DNA of 64,000 nucleotides from Mobilisporobacter senegalensis (GCF_003752155.1 NZ_RJVG01000010.1:62001-126000), one strand, 5' to 3'. Positions 35,398 to 44,159 are shown, counted from the stretch's first letter. Translations and numbers: made by a program. Notes: generated by a model not told the origin, from the letters alone.

Positions 35398-36309
35398 CTA
35401 CTTATTTACAATATCACTTCCTAATTTTTTGTCCTTCACATACCGGATACACTTTATTGCTGAAAGATTTTTATCTTTTACCTCCAGCATTATATCAATA
35501 TCTTCTCTATTCAAATTCTCATAGAACTCCCAAAATTCATCTATATCAATACTTTCAGAATGAGCACCCGGATTTTTCAATGGATTTTGCTGTGAATAAT
35601 GAATCTTTTGATTCCCATCTTTTGTCTTCCAGGTATTCTTACATTCTGTGATCCAATAGAATTCACTTTCCTGTCTTATACATGGATTAATCCTATGATG
35701 CAGATTATCAAAAACAACCGGTATATCTAAGGTCCTCCCGATTTCTATAACATCACTAATATTATAAGATTTATCATCATTTTCAATGACAAGGCGCCTT
35801 TTTACCTTTTCATCCAGCCGTCTATAATTTTCAATAAATCTTTTCTTCGCTTCTTCTTTATTATTATAGATCCCGCCAATATGCAGCACTATTTTATTCT
35901 TTGAACTTACCCCAAGGCAGTCTAAGACTCTTGTATGATAATCTAAATCTGCAATAGAATTAATCACAACATTATCATTGATGGAATTTAAGACCGTATA
36001 TTGCCCCGGATGCATGGAAACTCTCATATTATTCTCTCTAATTTTATTACCTATCTCTGTAAACTGTTTCTCAAAGATACTCCACCAGTAAAGTTGATTG
36101 ATTCTATTTGATCCAAATGGGATTATATCAGAACTGATACGAAATAATTTGATGTGATTCATAATATTATACTCAATAATATTATTGAGAGAGCTTAAAT
36201 TATATGCTGTTAATTCAAGTAATTTAGATTCACTGGCATTTTTAAGGATACATCTTTTCATATTGGTATTCGGCACTCCCATAAGTAAACATGCATATCC
36301 GATATTCAT
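35398..36309 (-). CDS. uvsE: UV DNA damage endonuclease
   Basis: 303-residue TIM-barrel endonuclease of the UvdE/UvsE family, which nicks 5' of UV photoproducts. It opens MNIGYACLLMG and has the family metal-site motifs SMHPGQY, DYHTRVLD, VLHIGG, VIENDDK, VFDNLHH and HYSQQ. RBS GGAGG 10 nt before ATG. Stands alone between a convergent-looking small gene and metNIQ. Confidence 0.95.
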   Translation of the reverse strand: MNIGYACLLMGVPNTNMKRCILKNASESKLLELTAYNLSSLNNIIEYNIMNHIKLFRISSDIIPFGSNRINQLYWWSIFEKQFTEIGNKIRENNMRVSMHPGQYTVLNSINDNVVINSIADLDYHTRVLDCLGVSSKNKIVLHIGGIYNNKEEAKKRFIENYRRLDEKVKRRLVIENDDKSYNISDVIEIGRTLDIPVVFDNLHHRINPCIRQESEFYWITECKNTWKTKDGNQKIHYSQQNPLKNPGAHSESIDIDEFWEFYENLNREDIDIMLEVKDKNLSAIKCIRYVKDKKLGSDIVNK

Positions 36310-36365
36310 GATATCCCACCTCCATTAAAAATGTTTGATTTATGTTTCCTTCACTCTAATAAAAA

Positions 36366-36404
36366 AGAAGGCCCTTAAAGTTATTACTCTAAGGATACCC
36401 TCTT
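36366..36404 (-). terminator. Terminator of metNIQ
   Basis: Imperfect hairpin (CCTTAGAGT/ACTTTAAGG core plus GAGG/CCTTC) followed by TTTTTT on the minus strand, 60 nt after the metQ stop. Confidence 0.7.
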
Positions 36405-36463
36405 ATTTAAGAATTTATAATTTATCAAATCCCATAATATAATACCGTATTGATTTTTCTTAC

Positions 36464-37372
36464 TTAAAATATAGGAACTACTGCTCCTGACCATTTTTCT
36501 TCAATAAATGCTTTTGCTTCTGCTGAAGTAACAGCTGCCACTAAAGCTTTTGTCTTTTCAGATTCTTCGTTCCCTGCTTTTACTGCAATGATATTTGGAT
36601 AAGTAGTTGCTGCTTCAGAAGATGCATCTTCCACTAACAGACCGTCTTTACTTGCGGATAATCCTTCTGCAAGTGCATAGTTACCGTTGATAACAGCAAG
36701 CTCAACATCTTGCAATACTTTAGCCGTTTGTGCTGCTTCCATTTCAACAATTTCAAGGTTCTTAGGATTCTCAAGAATATCATTCTTAGTTGCATTAAGA
36801 CCAATGTCTTTTTTCAATGTAATAAGTCCGGCTTTCTCAAGTAGTAATAAAGCTCTTGCTTCATTCGTTGTATCATTTGGTACTGCAATTTGTGCTCCAT
36901 CAGCTACTTCTTCAATTGTCTTTATTTTACCAGGATAAATTCCAAGTGGTTCAAAATGGATATCTGCAACTCCTACAAGATTTGTACCATTCTTTTCATT
37001 AAAGTCCAGTAAATAAGGTGTATGTTGGAAAAAGTTTGCATCAAGACTTCCATCTTCTGTTGCAATATTAGGTTGAACATAGTCTGTATATTCCACCACT
37101 TTAATAGTGAATCCTTGCTCTGCCAAAGAATTTTTTACTGCGTCTGAATTAAGTATTGTTGCATGAGGCTCAATAGAAGCCCCCACGATAATTTCTTCTA
37201 ATTCTTTATTGTCTGTTGCTTCCCCTGTTGTTTCTTCTGTCGTTTCTTCCGTAACGGCTTCGTTAGATGCATTATCTTGTTTTTCTGTTTTATTGGCACC
37301 ACAAGCAGTGAGTAACGCTCCTGTAAGAATCGTTGTTGCTAGTAAAATACTAAATGTTTTAAATTTTTTCAT
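36464..37372 (-). CDS. metQ: Methionine-binding lipoprotein MetQ (NlpA family)
   Basis: 302 residues. Signal peptide with lipobox LTAC (MKKFKTFSILLATTILTGALLTAC), then an acidic Thr/Glu-rich linker and the NlpA domain: IVGASIEPHATIL, TDYVQPNIATEDGSLDANFFQHTPYLLDFN (DANFFQH is diagnostic) and AVPNDTTNEARALLLLE. It binds L- or D-methionine for the MetNI transporter. Its RBS lies within the last codons of metI. Confidence 0.93.
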   Translation of the reverse strand: MKKFKTFSILLATTILTGALLTACGANKTEKQDNASNEAVTEETTEETTGEATDNKELEEIIVGASIEPHATILNSDAVKNSLAEQGFTIKVVEYTDYVQPNIATEDGSLDANFFQHTPYLLDFNEKNGTNLVGVADIHFEPLGIYPGKIKTIEEVADGAQIAVPNDTTNEARALLLLEKAGLITLKKDIGLNATKNDILENPKNLEIVEMEAAQTAKVLQDVELAVINGNYALAEGLSASKDGLLVEDASSEAATTYPNIIAVKAGNEESEKTKALVAAVTSAEAKAFIEEKWSGAVVPIF

Positions 37373-37373
37373 A

Positions 37374-38060
37374 TTAACTCTCTCCTTTACTTTTTTTGTC
37401 TAATTTTTTAGAAACTATATGCCCAATGCTTTGAATGATCTGTACGATTATGACCAGCAAAACAATTGTAACTATCATAATATCCGGTTGATACCTGTAA
37501 TATCCAAAACGAATTGCAATATCACCAAGTCCACGGCCCCCCACTGCTCCTGCCATTGCAGTGTATCCTACAAGAGTAATTGTTGCCAGTGATGAACCCA
37601 GTACCAAAGATGGAAGAGTTTCTGAAAGCATGACTTTGAATATGATCTGTCTGTCATTAGCTCCCATCGCTTTTGCAGCTTCGATTACCCCATCATCAAG
37701 CTCTCTGAGTGAAGTTTCAACGAGTCTTGCTACAAATGGTATTGCTGCAATAATAAGAGGCACGGTAGCTGCTTTTGGTCCGATTGTGGTGCCAACCACT
37801 ATCCTTGTAAAAGGCATAACAGCCACCAAAAGAATAATAAATGGAATAGATCTTCCTATGTTTATAATCCACCCTAATACTTTATTGAATAATGACATTG
37901 GGTGAATTCCGCCTTTTCTTGTAATCTCTGCAAGAATTCCAATCGGAACACCGAATATATATGCTACTATGGTTGCAGTAAATGTCATATATAATGTATC
38001 TAAAACTCCTTCAAGAAGCATTGGTCCATTGGCTTGGAAAAAAGCTGTCAAACTATTCAT
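37374..38060 (-). CDS. metI: Methionine ABC transporter permease MetI
   Basis: 228 residues with five membrane helices, the INIGRSIPFIILLVAVMPFTR family motif and the EAA loop DDGVIEAAKAMGAND. Overlaps metN by 8 nt and ends one base before the metQ start, so the three are translated as one unit. Confidence 0.94.
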   Translation of the reverse strand: MNSLTAFFQANGPMLLEGVLDTLYMTFTATIVAYIFGVPIGILAEITRKGGIHPMSLFNKVLGWIINIGRSIPFIILLVAVMPFTRIVVGTTIGPKAATVPLIIAAIPFVARLVETSLRELDDGVIEAAKAMGANDRQIIFKVMLSETLPSLVLGSSLATITLVGYTAMAGAVGGRGLGDIAIRFGYYRYQPDIMIVTIVLLVIIVQIIQSIGHIVSKKLDKKSKGES

Positions 38061-38868
38061 TTACAACACCTCCCAGCAGATTTTGTACAATTAGAGATGA
38101 TTTATTTCCAAAAACCTCATCTGTATGTCCAGTCTCAACCACTTCAGATTTATCTAAAACTGCAACTTTGTTGCAGATTTCCTGAACTACATTCATCTCG
38201 TGGGTAATGATTATAATGGTTACTTTTGTTTCCTCATTAATCTTTTTCAATAAATTTAAAATAGATTTCGTGGTCATGCTATCTAACGCTGATGTTGCTT
38301 CATCACAAAGTAAAACAGACGGTTTTGTAGCCAGTGCTCTTGCAATTGCCACTCTTTGTCTTTGTCCTCCACTTAGCTGGGAAGGATAAACATCTGCCTT
38401 CTCCTCTAAATCAACAACTTTTAATAATTCATTCACTCTCTTCTCAATAGCTTCTTTTTTTAATTGCTTTTTCTTGAAATAATTTAATCTACGCCATTCT
38501 TCTTCTGCCATGCCCTCAATTTTAAATTCTCTTAATTTTGTAATTTCAAGGCCAAATGCTATATTTTTCTTTACACTTTTTTGCATTAGAAGATTAAAGT
38601 TCTGGAATATCATTCCGATATTCTTTCTTAACTTTAATAATTCATTTCCTCTTTTTGTAGTGATGTCTACTCCATCTATTTCAATGTAACCGCTGGTTGG
38701 CCTTTCTAAAAGATTAATACATCGGATCAATGTACTCTTTCCAGCGCCACTCATACCAATAATTCCAAAAATATCTCCATCTTCAATATCTAAATTTATA
38801 TTATTAAGAACTACTAATTCGTCGTTCTTCATTTTAAAGATTTTCGTTAAGTCTCTTATCTTAATCAT
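38053..38868 (-). CDS. metN: Methionine ABC transporter ATPase MetN, short form
   Basis: 271 residues with Walker A GMSGAGKST, Q-loop MIFQNFNLL, signature LSGGQRQR, Walker B VLLCDEATSALD and ITHEMNVV. Against typical MetN (about 340 residues) it lacks the C-terminal NIL/C2 domain through which methionine inhibits transport. It also carries an extra charged helix of about 20-25 residues between LEITKL and KKEAIEKRV. So feedback inhibition by methionine is probably absent. No SAM riboswitch was found upstream. Confidence 0.93.
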   Translation of the reverse strand: MIKIRDLTKIFKMKNDELVVLNNINLDIEDGDIFGIIGMSGAGKSTLIRCINLLERPTSGYIEIDGVDITTKRGNELLKLRKNIGMIFQNFNLLMQKSVKKNIAFGLEITKLREFKIEGMAEEEWRRLNYFKKKQLKKEAIEKRVNELLKVVDLEEKADVYPSQLSGGQRQRVAIARALATKPSVLLCDEATSALDSMTTKSILNLLKKINEETKVTIIIITHEMNVVQEICNKVAVLDKSEVVETGHTDEVFGNKSSLIVQNLLGGVVNE

Positions 38869-39011
38869 TAACCCACCCTCTAAAGTCTTTCTAAATTGAT
38901 AACTATAACTCTTTTCTATGTATATAGTAATTTGGAATTTAGGAATTTTCTTTATATTATCTAAGTATATTTTAATTCCAACTAACTTGATAGGTTTTGT
39001 ATGTTTAATTA

Positions 39012-39040
39012 TTTATACTACCTAATTAATCATTTGTCAA
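39012..39040 (-). promoter_or_regulatory. Promoter of metNIQ
   Basis: Consensus TTGACA (39035-39040), 17-bp spacer, TATAAA (39012-39017). The leader of about 135 nt contains TTGGAATT and AATTCCAA that could pair, but no S-box or T-box consensus. Confidence 0.8.
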
Positions 39041-39203
39041 CAACTTTCTTACATTACCAAAACAACCCTCCCTTTTCCATTATCTACAAGTTATTAACTT
39101 ACTTTACCTATTATCTGTCGTTTTTACTTGTTCCATACTATATCAAACATTCTATATAATTTCAATTATTTTTTCCTTTCCTATAAATTTCCTGCTTCTC
39201 TCA

Positions 39204-39231
39204 TTGTACAATTTGGAAATTATGTTATAAT
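39204..39231 (+). promoter_or_regulatory. Promoter of pncB and its structured leader
   Basis: TTGTAC (39204-39209), 16-bp spacer, TATAAT (39226-39231). Transcription would begin near 39238, so the leader of about 320 nt would contain all the hairpins listed next. Confidence 0.7.
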
Positions 39232-39233
39232 AC

Positions 39234-39314
39234 TCGTGAAAACAATTTTACTTGCTTGCAAGAGTAAAATTGTTCGCGGGCTCATAAATTCGTAGAATTT
39301 ATGAACTATTCACG
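39234..39314 (+). ncRNA. Leader module 0: three-way junction of two hairpins closed by CGTGAA/TTCACG
   Basis: Closing stem 39234-39239 with 39309-39314. Inside are ACAATTTTACT (39242-39252) with its complement (39263-39273), loop TGCTTGCAAG, and TCATAAATTC (39282-39291) with its complement (39295-39304). A shorter version of the first hairpin recurs at 39458-39483. Confidence 0.6.
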
Positions 39315-39318
39315 ATAG

Positions 39319-39434
39319 GCAGATTAGTCCAAAAGACTCAGGGCATTTATCAAGCAAGCTTGAATAAATGTCATGAGTCTCTTGGATAAGTGCAACGTGA
39401 GAGAAAAAACAAAGTTTTTTCTCTCCTAATCTGC
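39319..39434 (+). ncRNA. Structured three-way-junction element, copy A (pncB leader)
   Basis: P1: 39319-39327 with 39426-39434, 9 bp, perfect. P2: 39328-39349 with 39365-39386, 22 positions with few mismatches. P3: 39399-39425, 12-bp perfect stem with AAA loop. Helices abut exactly, with a single-stranded linker TAAGTGCAACGT between P2 and P3. Copy B at 41289-41402 keeps the same architecture. Type ncRNA is my inference; a mobile palindromic repeat is the alternative. Confidence 0.65.
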
Positions 39435-39457
39435 AGAACTTAATAATATGACGTAAA

Positions 39458-39541
39458 ACAATTTTACTTGCTTGCAAAATTGTTCGTAATCTATCCACAA
39501 TAAACAGATTAGCTGAAACGACGCTTTAATTTTCTAATCTG
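39458..39541 (+). repeat. Partial third copy of the leader element
   Basis: ACAATTTT...AAAATTGT hairpin (39458-39483) repeats module 0, and CAGATTAG (39505-39512) with CTAATCTG (39534-39541) repeats P1 without P2/P3. TATCCACAATAAACAGATTAG-like wording resembles the start of copy B. Confidence 0.6.
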
Positions 39542-39562
39542 CAACATAACAAGGAGTCTGGC

Positions 39563-41026
39563 ATGGGAGAACGTAATCTAACTTTATTAACTGATTTTTA
39601 TGAATTAACCATGATGCAAGGTTACTTTAAAAACAAATCAAATGAAACGGTAATCTTTGATGCATTTTACAGAAGTAATCCAAGTGGTAACGGCTATGCA
39701 GTATGCGCTGGTTTAGAACAAATGATTGATTATATTAAAAATCTTCATTTTGACCAGGATGATATTAAATATTTAAGAGAACAAAAGATTTTTGATGAAG
39801 ATTTTCTTGAGTATTTATCTACATTTCGGTTCACAGGAGATATTTATGCTATTCCAGAAGGCACTGTAGTATTTCCAATGGAGCCGTTAGTAAAAGTCAT
39901 TGCTCCGATCATGGAAGCACAATTAGTAGAAACAGCAATTTTGACTATTATAAATCATCAAAGCCTCATTGCAACAAAAGCAGCCAGGGTTGCGTATGCC
40001 GCAAAGGGTGATGGAGTTATGGAATTCGGGTTAAGAAGAGCCCAGGGACCAGATGCCGGCACATTAGGCGCAAGAGCGGCTGTTATTGGTGGATGCATTG
40101 GAACAAGTAATGTATTGGCGGCAAAACTATATGATATTCCTCCCCTTGGAACCCATGCACATAGTTGGATCATGAGTTTTGAAGACGAATTAACTGCATT
40201 CAGGCATTATGCAAATCTATATCCAGAGAATACTACATTACTGGTAGATACTTATGACACCTTAAGATCCGGGGTCCCTAATGCAATCAAAGTCTTTTCT
40301 GAATTAAAGGAAGCTGGTAAAATGCCAAAGAAATATGGCATCCGTCTCGATAGTGGAGACCTTGCATACTTATCAAAAAAAGCTAAAAAATTGTTAGATG
40401 CAGCAGGTTTTACAGATGCTATTATTACTGCCTCCAGTGATTTGGATGAATATTTAATCGATTCTTTAAAAACACAAGGTGCTGCAATCAATTCCTGGGG
40501 TGTTGGTACCAATCTTATTACCTCCAAAGACTGCCCAGCCTTTGGCGGAGTATATAAATTGGCTGCTATAGAAAAAGATGGTATATTCATTCCAAAAATC
40601 AAACTTTCTGAAAACACCTGGAAGATTACCAACCCGGGTAACAAAACAATTTATCGTATTTATGATAAGGAAAGTGGTAAGATAAAAGCAGACTTAATCG
40701 CATTAATTGACGAAGAATTTTCCGAAGAGAATTCACTTATGATATTTGATCCTATCGAAACCTGGAAAAAAACATATTTAAGGCCAGGTTCCTATACCTT
40801 AAGAGAAATTTTGGTTCCTATCTTTTTAAATGGGGAATGTGTATATGAATCACCAAAAGTTATGGATATCAGAGCTTATTGCCAAAAGGAACTGGATACT
40901 CTCTGGGATGAAACCAGGCGTCTCGTAAATCCTCATAAGGTATATGTGGATTTATCAAAGAAGCTATGGACAATTAAGAATGAATTGCTGGATAGTATAA
41001 ACGAATTTTATCATACAAGTAAATAA
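39563..41026 (+). CDS. pncB: Nicotinate phosphoribosyltransferase
   Basis: 487 residues; makes nicotinate mononucleotide from nicotinate and PRPP with ATP (NAD salvage). Family motifs: LLTDFYELTMMQGYF, FDAFYRSNPSGNGYAVCAGL, EFGLRRAQGPDAG, GTHAHSWIMSF with the phosphorylated His near 197, VDTYDTLRSGVPNAI and the KYGIRLDSGDLAYLS PRPP site. RBS AAGGAG 6 nt from ATG. Preceded by the long structured leader, which makes regulation at RNA level possible. Own terminator at 41077. Confidence 0.95.
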   Translation: MGERNLTLLTDFYELTMMQGYFKNKSNETVIFDAFYRSNPSGNGYAVCAGLEQMIDYIKNLHFDQDDIKYLREQKIFDEDFLEYLSTFRFTGDIYAIPEGTVVFPMEPLVKVIAPIMEAQLVETAILTIINHQSLIATKAARVAYAAKGDGVMEFGLRRAQGPDAGTLGARAAVIGGCIGTSNVLAAKLYDIPPLGTHAHSWIMSFEDELTAFRHYANLYPENTTLLVDTYDTLRSGVPNAIKVFSELKEAGKMPKKYGIRLDSGDLAYLSKKAKKLLDAAGFTDAIITASSDLDEYLIDSLKTQGAAINSWGVGTNLITSKDCPAFGGVYKLAAIEKDGIFIPKIKLSENTWKITNPGNKTIYRIYDKESGKIKADLIALIDEEFSEENSLMIFDPIETWKKTYLRPGSYTLREILVPIFLNGECVYESPKVMDIRAYCQKELDTLWDETRRLVNPHKVYVDLSKKLWTIKNELLDSINEFYHTSK

Positions 41027-41076
41027 TTATAGAAAACAAATAACTAATAAAAAATATTTAGAAGATTTTTAAAAAG

Positions 41077-41112
41077 GAACTATATGTCTCTAAAACATAT
41101 GGTTCTTTTTTT
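41077..41112 (+). terminator. Terminator of pncB
   Basis: GAACTATATGT (41077-41087) with ACATATGGTTC (41095-41105), one U-G pair, then eight T. Confidence 0.85.
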
Positions 41113-41267
41113 AAATTATATAACTTTTATTTGACAATTATATTAATTTTTGATGAATTGATAAAAATTCCTTACATTCCTATAACTGGATATTCAGAAT
41201 AATATTTTATTAAGAAAACCTTACATTTTGTATTTTTTTATAAATTTACTAGATTTATTCACTATAT

Positions 41268-41276
41268 ATGGTATAA
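41268..41276 (+). promoter_or_regulatory. Extended -10 promoter upstream of copy B / VanY-like gene
   Basis: TGGTATAAT at about 41269-41277, with no good -35. It would start transcription just before the three-way-junction element, as at pncB. Confidence 0.5.
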
Positions 41277-41288
41277 TATCCACGATGA

Positions 41289-41402
41289 GCAGATTAGTCC
41301 ATAGACTTTAGGGCATTTACCAAGCTTGCTTGAATAAATGCCCTAAAGTCTATGGATAAGTGCAACGTGAGCGAAAAACGAAGTTTTGAGCTTTCAATCT
41401 GC
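41289..41402 (+). ncRNA. Structured three-way-junction element, copy B (VanY-like gene leader)
   Basis: P1: GCAGATT 41289-41295 with 41396-41402. P2: 41298-41319 with 41335-41356, 22 bp and perfect, although its middle differs from copy A. P3 near 41369-41393 is weaker (AGC/GCT and AAAAC/GTTTT). The linker ATAAGTGCAACGTGAG is identical to copy A. Sits between promoter and gene. Confidence 0.65.
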
Positions 41403-41463
41403 GTAAACATTGAAGATAAGCAATGCTCCGAAAAAACTAACCACCACCACTAGGGGGGGACAG

Positions 41464-42735
41464 ATGATGAAAAAAGTACTTTTTATTTTTGCATCCGTTT
41501 TTTTAGTCTGCTTTATTATATATAATCTATTTTCATCCCATTCACTGGCAAGTAACATATCAAAAGAAGATGAATATTATTATAATGAAGATAATAGCCT
41601 AAATGAGGACGGAACTATTATGACAAATAATAACTCAAAATTATTACATACAGAAGCTGTCGATACCGTCAAAGACAGTTACACCGTCATAGTCAATAAA
41701 CAATACGCTCTCCCTGCAGATTATGTACCGCAAGATTTAGTTGTACCTGATGTCTTATTTAATTTTAACTTTTATGATGAGAAGAAGTTATTAAGACAAG
41801 TTGCAGCCACTGCACTTGAAGATCTGTTTAATGCAGCAAAAGAGGAAGGATTTACTTTATACGCTATCTCGGGTTATCGTTCATATGATAGACAAAAAGA
41901 AATTTATGATTCCAATATTGCAACGAAAGGTGAAGAATATACCAATCGTTATTCCGCAAAACCTGGGCACAGTGAGCATCAAACCGGTCTTTCTATGGAT
42001 GTTTCTACAATATCTGTAGATAACAGGCTCGAACCTGTTTTTGCTTATACCCCGGAAGGTAAATGGCTGGCTAAAAATGCCCATCGCTTTGGATTTATCA
42101 TCCGATATCCTGATAAGAAAGAATATATTACTGGTTATTCTTATGAACCTTGGCATGTGCGTTATGTTGGAAAAGATCTGGCAGAATATCTTTATGAAAA
42201 TGAACTGACTTTAGAAGATTACTATGGTCTTGAACCATTTGAATTAGAAACTACAGAGATATCTTATGATAACGTTATAGATATTGATACTTCTACAGAG
42301 AAAAAAGAAATCCAGGAACCTACCAATGAAGAGATTGAAGAAATATCAAAAGAAGATAAAGAAAAAGAAGATAAAGAAGATGATGACAAAAAAGATACAA
42401 AGCAATCAGAAGATAAAAAAGCTAAGAACAAGGCGCCTTCAAAAGACACTGGAAAGAATAATGATTCCAAAGGGAATAAACCTGCAAAACCTGAAAATAA
42501 TAAACCTGTAGAAACTGATCCAAAAACCGACCCGCCAGTGGAAGAAACAGTTCCTGATGAAGATGAGACACCAGTGGAAGATCCTGTGGAAAGTCCGGAT
42601 GATTCAACCGGAGATCCTGAAATACCTGATACAGGTATTGAAAATCCACCTCCCGTTGATGGCACCATTGATAATACTAATACGACAGGTAATGCACCAA
42701 CGAATGGTACGCCAAATAATAACATTAAAAAATAA
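41464..42735 (+). CDS. VanY-type D-Ala-D-Ala carboxypeptidase with long acidic tail
   Basis: About 423 residues. N-terminal membrane anchor (VLFIFASVFLVCFIIYNLF), an acidic spacer, then the M15B domain: ISGYRSYDRQKEIYDS, the zinc site SEHQTGLSMDVS (His and Asp) and EPWHVRYVG (third ligand). After about residue 265 comes a disordered tail of about 150 residues, first Lys/Glu/Asp then Pro/Thr/Asn rich. It probably trims the terminal D-Ala of peptidoglycan outside the membrane. No vanRS/HAX genes are near, so resistance is not implied. Start ATG 41464 or 41467, behind AGGGGGGA. Confidence 0.9.
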   Translation: MMKKVLFIFASVFLVCFIIYNLFSSHSLASNISKEDEYYYNEDNSLNEDGTIMTNNNSKLLHTEAVDTVKDSYTVIVNKQYALPADYVPQDLVVPDVLFNFNFYDEKKLLRQVAATALEDLFNAAKEEGFTLYAISGYRSYDRQKEIYDSNIATKGEEYTNRYSAKPGHSEHQTGLSMDVSTISVDNRLEPVFAYTPEGKWLAKNAHRFGFIIRYPDKKEYITGYSYEPWHVRYVGKDLAEYLYENELTLEDYYGLEPFELETTEISYDNVIDIDTSTEKKEIQEPTNEEIEEISKEDKEKEDKEDDDKKDTKQSEDKKAKNKAPSKDTGKNNDSKGNKPAKPENNKPVETDPKTDPPVEETVPDEDETPVEDPVESPDDSTGDPEIPDTGIENPPPVDGTIDNTNTTGNAPTNGTPNNNIKK

Positions 42736-42774
42736 TTTGTTTTTAGAATACTTTTTTAGATTGGAGAATATCCT

Positions 42775-43503
42775 ATGAAGACAATCTTTGTTTTATTGTT
42801 TTTACTATGTTTCTTTATTATTAGCATACCAATATTTTTCATACTATTTCTCATTGGAAAAATAAATCCATACCTTAAAGTAAAATACTCTCAAGCAATT
42901 GTTGTCTTCGCATTTAATATTATATTAAAATGCTGTGGTATTAAAAAGACAATAATTGGAGCAGAGAATATACCTAAGGACCAGCCTGTTTTATATGTAT
43001 CAAATCATAGAAGTTATTTCGATGTTTTAGTTGCATATACTTCTGTTACTAGTTTAACTGGTTTTGTAGCCAAAAAAGAGATTGAGAAAGTACCTTTTCT
43101 TAGAGTATGGATGCGGAATTTAAACTGCCTTTTTATCGACCGTGAAAATGTACGTGAGGGATTGAAGACAATCTTAAAAGGTGTTGATCTTGTTAAAAAT
43201 GGTTATTCCATCTTTATCTCTCCGGAAGGAACAAGAAATCATGGAACAGATATGCTGCCATTTAAAGAGGGAAGTTTTAAAATTGCTGAAAAATCCGGAT
43301 GTCCTATCATTCCGGTATCTCTAAGTAATACAGATGAAGCCTTTGAAAATCATTTTCCATGGATTCGGAAAGCTCATGTCATTATTGAATTTGGAAAGCC
43401 AGTTCATGTAAAAGAACTCGATAAAGAACACCAAAAATTCTTAGGTGCTTATGTGCAAAATATAATTAAAGAATCCTTAGACAAAAATGCAAAGCTTGTA
43501 TAA
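42775..43503 (+). CDS. plsC: 1-acyl-sn-glycerol-3-phosphate acyltransferase
   Basis: 242 residues. N-terminal membrane helix (FVLLFLLCFFIISIPIFFILFLIG), acceptor/catalytic motif SNHRSYFD (HX4D), then the FISPEGTRNH substrate motif and a PIIPVSL block. Makes phosphatidic acid in phospholipid synthesis. RBS GGAG 8 nt from ATG. Confidence 0.94.
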   Translation: MKTIFVLLFLLCFFIISIPIFFILFLIGKINPYLKVKYSQAIVVFAFNIILKCCGIKKTIIGAENIPKDQPVLYVSNHRSYFDVLVAYTSVTSLTGFVAKKEIEKVPFLRVWMRNLNCLFIDRENVREGLKTILKGVDLVKNGYSIFISPEGTRNHGTDMLPFKEGSFKIAEKSGCPIIPVSLSNTDEAFENHFPWIRKAHVIIEFGKPVHVKELDKEHQKFLGAYVQNIIKESLDKNAKLV

Positions 43504-43586
43504 AAATTTATGAATTTCTATTTCAATTTATATGAAATAATGATACAATATTAGCATTGCATTATGATAAGGAAGGAGGTACATAC

Positions 43587-44042
43587 ATGAGCACGCTTAC
43601 AATCGTTTTATTAGTTGTATTGGTAATTGTAATAGCATTATTAGTTGCTTTATATATTTATGGGAACAAAATGCAGAAAAAATCCGAGGATGCGCAAGCA
43701 CAGATGAAAGTGGGTGCCCAAACAACCTCATTACTCGTAATAGATAAAAAACGTATGAAGTTAAAAGAAGCAGGTCTTCCACAGATCGTAATTGATCAGA
43801 CACCAAAGTATTTACGTGGATCTAAAGTTCCAATTGTAAAAGCTAAAATCGGTCCAAAGATTATGACATTAATGTGTGATGAAAAAATCTTTGATTTGAT
43901 TCCTGTGAAAAAAGAAATAAAAGCAGTTATGAATGGAATCTATATCATGGATGTGAAAGGATTACGTTCTAATCTTGAAGCACCGGTGAAAAAACAGGGT
44001 TTCCTAAAAAGAATGACTGCAAAACTTACAAATCAAAAATAA
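43587..44042 (+). CDS. Unknown membrane-anchored protein
   Basis: 151 residues: a near-terminal helix (TIVLLVVLVIVIALLVALYIYG), a charged coiled-coil-like stretch, then a basic soluble domain (SLLVIDKKRMKLKEAGLPQIVIDQTPKYL). I do not recognise a family. Start at ATG 43587, 7 nt after AAGGAGG; the frame open to 43557 includes that RBS. Terminator follows at 44054. Confidence 0.75.
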   Translation: MSTLTIVLLVVLVIVIALLVALYIYGNKMQKKSEDAQAQMKVGAQTTSLLVIDKKRMKLKEAGLPQIVIDQTPKYLRGSKVPIVKAKIGPKIMTLMCDEKIFDLIPVKKEIKAVMNGIYIMDVKGLRSNLEAPVKKQGFLKRMTAKLTNQK

Positions 44043-44053
44043 TAAATATAGTT

Positions 44054-44084
44054 ACGGAGCTTAAAATATTAAGCTCCGTTTTTT
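44054..44084 (+). terminator. Terminator
   Basis: Perfect 10-bp stem ACGGAGCTTA (44054-44063) with 44070-44079, then TTTTTT. Confidence 0.9.
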
Positions 44085-44159
44085 ATGCAATTCTATCTAA
44101 TTGAATAGAAATCAAATTTATCATTATAATAATCTTAAAGAAATTTAGGAGGTCAAATT

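Noticed and set aside
38869-39034. SAM (S-box) riboswitch or Met T-box before metNIQ
   Set aside because: Neither the S-box core nor a T-box/specifier motif is present on the minus strand.
42264-42725. 153-codon minus-strand frame in the VanY-like gene
   Set aside because: Ser/Gly-rich antisense of the low-complexity tail; no RBS.
41464-42735. Vancomycin-resistance cluster
   Set aside because: Only a VanY-type carboxypeptidase is present; ddl at 45991 is of the ordinary D-Ala type and no vanHAX or vanRS is near.
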